64,000 nucleotides of DNA, taken from assembly GCA_964030785.1 (NCBI GenBank), contig OZ034977.1, positions 26,439,652 to 26,503,651 on the forward strand. The letters are read 5' to 3'. Position numbers and translations under genes: made by a program. The notes under the pieces were generated by a model. The model ran no database searches. It saw nothing but the letters and a program-made list of their open reading frames with translations, and had not been told where the DNA came from. This document shows, piece after piece, positions 61,111 to 64,000 of the stretch (positions are counted from its first letter, which is position 1; each line of letters begins with the position of its first letter). Origin of the DNA: Siderastrea siderea (taxonomy: Eukaryota > Cnidaria > Anthozoa > Scleractinia > Rhizangiidae).

Positions 61111-62494
61111 GTCTCTACCAAGAATTCCCAAGTTGTTCCAGCCATCGGTGGCTTGCCCACGTTGCCAGTACCCAAATGATGAAGGGTTTCGCTTTTGCCA
61201 GAGTTGTGGTTACAACAGGAAGACAGTTGTATTGGACAAGGATGATGCCTTGAAACTTAAACATAAGGTGGATGAAGAACAGATTGCAGCGCGAGTTAAA
61301 GAGTTGATTCAAACACGTAACACTACTCGATATGCGAAGCAGAAGACAGCCTTGGAGATAGAGTTTTCTCGGTTCCTGTTATCTTTATCGTGTCAGAAAA
61401 CTTTAAGTTCAGCTTTACCGTGTGATGTCGTGGCGTTTCTAGTGTGGAAGGATCAGGATGGAAGAACTTTGGTTCATAATCCAAGTTGTGAGTTTGTTTT
61501 ACAGCGTAAGCGAAGTCAATGTGCTTGTCCCAAACGGCTTGCGTTTGGTACGGTAGACTCCTTAATAGGAAAACTTAGAGCAATTTTTATCCAGCACAGT
61601 AGGGGAGCAGAATGGCACTCTGTATTAGGTGTAGGTAACCCTGCTTCTTCTAGGTCAGTGAAGGATTATTTGGCTAATGTTCGTGAGGAGCAGTTGAGGG
61701 CACGAATTACCCCGCGCCAAGCAGATCCGGTTCTGCTTTCAGATGTTGAGATCCTTTCACGGCATTTTCAGTCAAAATTAAGAAATCCTACTTTAGATCC
61801 TATTCAGGTTTTTGTGTTAGCCAGAGATCAAGCTTTCTTTAAGGCTCTGTTTTTCTCGGCGGATCGGGCAGCCGACCTGTTAGGTATCTCCACTCCGACA
61901 ATTTTTCCAGATAATTCTGGATTTTTGTTTAATCATGTATGGACAAAAACGTTACGGTCCGGAGACGCCAACGTTTTTGCATTCAAGAGGGGTTCAAATA
62001 AGACCGTTTGCCCAGTCTGGGGTATTGAGTTATATTTCAAGATTTGTAGACTGTTAAACATTCGGCTGTCTTCAGGTTATTTATTTCGCTCCGTGTCTAA
62101 AAAAGGTACGGTAACGTCTTGCGCGTTAGACCCTTCTGCGGCTCAGGCTAGGTTGGACACTTACGTGAAACAGTTGCAGGGGAGTCTTTCGAGCACGCGT
62201 TTCACTCTACATGGTTTTAGAAGTGGTGCCGCTATTTTAATGGCACTTGCAGATGTCTCTCTTAATGACATAATGGATCATGTAGGCTGGAAGTCTAGCA
62301 AGACGGCCCTTCATTATATTAAGTCGAAACAGGTTCTGAATCCAGCAGGTCCAGCGGCAAAGTTAGCGGATTTAGATAAGGACACGGGTAAACACTATAA
62401 GGTAACCAATGAATTGACATGTTTTGTCACTGCGTTTCCGGAAGAAATTGTCAGTTCAAAGTGCAGTGCCTTTAACATTGTCAAGTTAGTTTAG
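61111..62494 (+). CDS. Tyrosine recombinase of the Ngaro-type element
   Basis: The frame is open from a stop at 61103; the stretch TTTGACTTCAG ending at 61110 looks like a splice acceptor. No ATG lies near the N-terminus (the apparent first codon at 61133 is TTG), so expression probably needs splicing from pol. Counting from 61133 (453 residues), an N-terminal zinc ribbon has four Cys (CPRC...CQSC). The catalytic domain has Arg245 (SADRAADLL), His360 and Arg363 (LHGFRSG), Trp386 (HVGWKS) and nucleophile Tyr395 (ALHYIKS). This is a complete R-HxxR-W-Y set. It would integrate the circular DNA copy. A separate recombinase downstream of RT-RNase H is the Ngaro/DIRS gene order. Confidence 0.88.
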
Positions 62495-62609
62495 AGTGTT
62501 ATATATGTTTAGAGATATTTAGGATAAGGTTTGGAGAGGTAATAAGGAATAAATATAGTGTTGATGTGACAGTGGTCTGTCTTCTTGTTGGAGCGGTGCG
62601 GTGAAGGGA

Positions 62610-62664
62610 GGAGTTGTGCTTCCATATCTCATTAATGACAATAACCAAGGCGGAATAATACACT
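62610..62664 (+). repeat. Split direct repeat B1
   Basis: 55 bp identical to B2 at 63025-63079, ending CACT. It overlaps A2 by the CT dinucleotide. Confidence 0.88.
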
Positions 62665-62850
62665 ATGCACAGTCATGTAAATATGTATATTCCGCCGAGA
62701 TTAGGTCATTAATCACCTTCAGCACGTGCAGAGCAATGTGTTGCAATAGGACTTGTTGCTCATTGGTCGCTGGGTAATATAAAGGGAAAAGGACGCTCAT
62801 AACTCGTGGTTAGTTAATTCAAACCGACGAAGAGGGAACTTTAGTTGGCG
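62663..62850 (+). repeat. Split direct repeat A2
   Basis: 188 bp matching A1 with one mismatch (TTACTTC in A1, TTAATTC in A2). Confidence 0.9.
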
Positions 62851-62867
62851 CCCACCCACCCACCCAG

Positions 62868-62990
62868 TTCAAGCCGGGGTTGATGCCATCTCCGGTATGG
62901 GAAGGTGTTCCGGGAACTTGCGGTTGATTAAGTGAAATACAAGTAACCTGTCTGTCCTGAGCTCCTTAGTTCCCGGAACCCTTTTCCCAT
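62868..62990. repeat. Inverted-repeat region between A2 and B2
   Basis: GTATGGGAAGGTGTTCCGGGAACT pairs imperfectly with AGTTCCCGGAACCCTTTTCCCATA, a stem-loop of about 22 bp arms. In addition 62868-62886 is the near complement of 46063-46081, just inside the left end of the element. These may help replication or circle formation. Confidence 0.6.
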
Positions 62991-63024
62991 ATTCATGCCA
63001 CTTCGTATCGGATTAGTTCCGGTC

Positions 63025-63079
63025 GGAGTTGTGCTTCCATATCTCATTAATGACAATAACCAAGGCGGAATAATACACT
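63025..63079 (+). repeat. Split direct repeat B2, right end of the element
   Basis: 55 bp identical to B1. The flanking DNA starts GTGAAGGAAACATGGG at 63080. Confidence 0.88.
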
Positions 63080-64000
63080 GTGAAGGAAACATGGGCACTG
63101 CTGGTGGTTATAAAGTGAGGATGTTGACTAGCGCTGTTTTAATTAAGGGGCTGAAAGTCTTGCAAACTGTTTTGGTTGATTGATCTGTGTAAAACATATT
63201 TCTCATGTCCACATATATTGAATTACTGTAGGTGTTCTGTCTTGTTAGATGTCATGTATGGATATTAATTAATTAAAGCATTAAAAAAATCAGAGCTCAG
63301 CATGTAGCAATAATTATTGACTTCCTCAAGACTTTATCAATCATTGAATGTTCTACAATTTTTGTTGGCTCTTCTCCTCCCTGCATTTTTGTAACATGCC
63401 CCAGGTATTGACAATGTAAGAAAGTTTTATGGGATGGATTTGTCATCTGCTCGTATGCAGTGCTTTGTTTTCCATCTAAGTATATGCTTGACCATGTTAA
63501 ATGAAAATGGCTTGTTAAGATCTGACTGGGTTATTTCATGGTTTCTTTTAACCAGAAAACATGGTTGATCATGTTCTGTTATGGTTTGCCCCCCCCCTCC
63601 CCCAGCAAAAAAACACATAGTTGACCATCATATGTCATGTTTGGTGTATCCCTCGGTACATAGTTGACCATGTCATACCATGGTTTATATTATGAAAACA
63701 GAACACGGTTGACCATGTTATACCATGTTTCTTTTAAACCTGAAACATGGTTGACTATGTTTTTTCATGGTTTCAGTTTTGAGTAATTTACCATGGTAGA
63801 CCATGGCTAAACATGTTATACAACCATGATTATACATGGTTGACCATGTCTTTTTCATGTCTATTTGCAACTTATCTTGACCATGGTCAACCGTGGTCGA
63901 ATTTGTGCCATTTAACGTTCATGGTTAACCATGGGCAAACCATGGTTCTACCACTGACAGATCATGGTAGACCATGGTTGCTGACCATGATCAACCGTGG
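63080..64000. repeat. ACCATGGT / TTGACCATG motif array, right part
   Basis: From about 63480 to the window end there are over fifteen matches to TTGACCATG or its inverse, many as full CCATGG palindromes. They are spaced roughly 20-50 bp apart and continue the array at 43.0-43.9 kb. No gene is recognised. Confidence 0.65.

Larger units (their letters stand above)
45863..63079 (+). mobile_element. Ngaro/DIRS-type tyrosine-recombinase retrotransposon with a 10.7 kb insertion
   Basis: It has the split direct repeat layout of Ngaro-like elements: A1 (45863-46050) at the left, then coding region, then B1 (62610-62664), A2 (62663-62850) and B2 (63025-63079). A1 and A2 differ by one base in 188; B1 and B2 match over 55 bases. 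Coding order is gag with zinc knuckle, RT-RNase H and tyrosine recombinase. There is no target duplication, as expected for integration of a circular DNA by a tyrosine recombinase; the CT shared at the A and B ends is the probable crossover site. Without the insertion (10,693 bp plus one TA) the element is about 6.5 kb. The near identity of A1 and A2 indicates a recent insertion. Confidence 0.9.

Overview
The window is nuclear DNA from a eukaryotic animal, most likely a stony coral or close cnidarian. The coding regions have introns with GT-AG ends, the DNA is AT-rich and dense in transposons, and two intact genes have a cnidarian flavour. One encodes a secreted fibrinogen-related protein of the kind found in coral skeletal organic matrix. 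The other is a large tetratricopeptide-repeat protein with a caspase-like CHAT domain. The organism call rests on recognition of these families, not on a search.

Layout. 1-5.6 kb: no recognisable gene; one tRNA-derived SINE-like repeat at 4.1-4.5 kb. 5.7-8.7 kb: a four-exon secreted fibrinogen-related gene (+). 10.0-10.4 kb: a probable first exon of a two-pass membrane protein. 10.95-16.08 kb: a 5.1 kb non-autonomous DNA transposon with ~0.6 kb inverted ends and TTAA flanks, carrying a nested small element. 17.7-21.06 kb: the TPR-CHAT gene (-). 21.6-22.1 kb: a miniature element inserted into a copy of itself. 23.9-29.15 kb: two diverged copies of a ~1.8 kb segment; one carries a 468 bp TA-flanked miniature element and the other a pentanucleotide expansion. 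29.2-36.3 kb: a full-length but dead L1-like LINE (-) bounded by a 14 bp target-site duplication. 37.0-38.3 kb: two inverted, truncated Penelope-like copies, each with a hammerhead-like motif. 38.9 kb: a probable MS4A-like exon. 40.2-40.8 kb: a foldback element.

43-64 kb: a region rich in ACCATGGT-type palindromes is split by a Ngaro/DIRS-type tyrosine-recombinase retrotransposon (45863-63079) with textbook split direct repeats (A1 ... B1-A2-B2), a spliced gag, an RT-RNase H pol and a tyrosine recombinase. Its pol is interrupted by a 10,693 bp TA-flanked insertion made of a strict alternation M-(T-M)x5. M is a 263 bp inverted-repeat unit and T a 1,823 bp unit. T carries a Tc1-like transposase lacking the C-terminal half of its catalytic core, plus a short ORF resembling the first motif of a larger cnidarian repeat protein. 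The five 2,086 bp periods look identical. This composite array is the most unusual object here: it may be a eukaryotic composite transposon amplified through its flanking M repeats, or partly an assembly artefact. Removing it with one TA leaves the pol frame open across the junction.

The resident genes look unrelated to each other; the rest of the window is a record of layered transposition.
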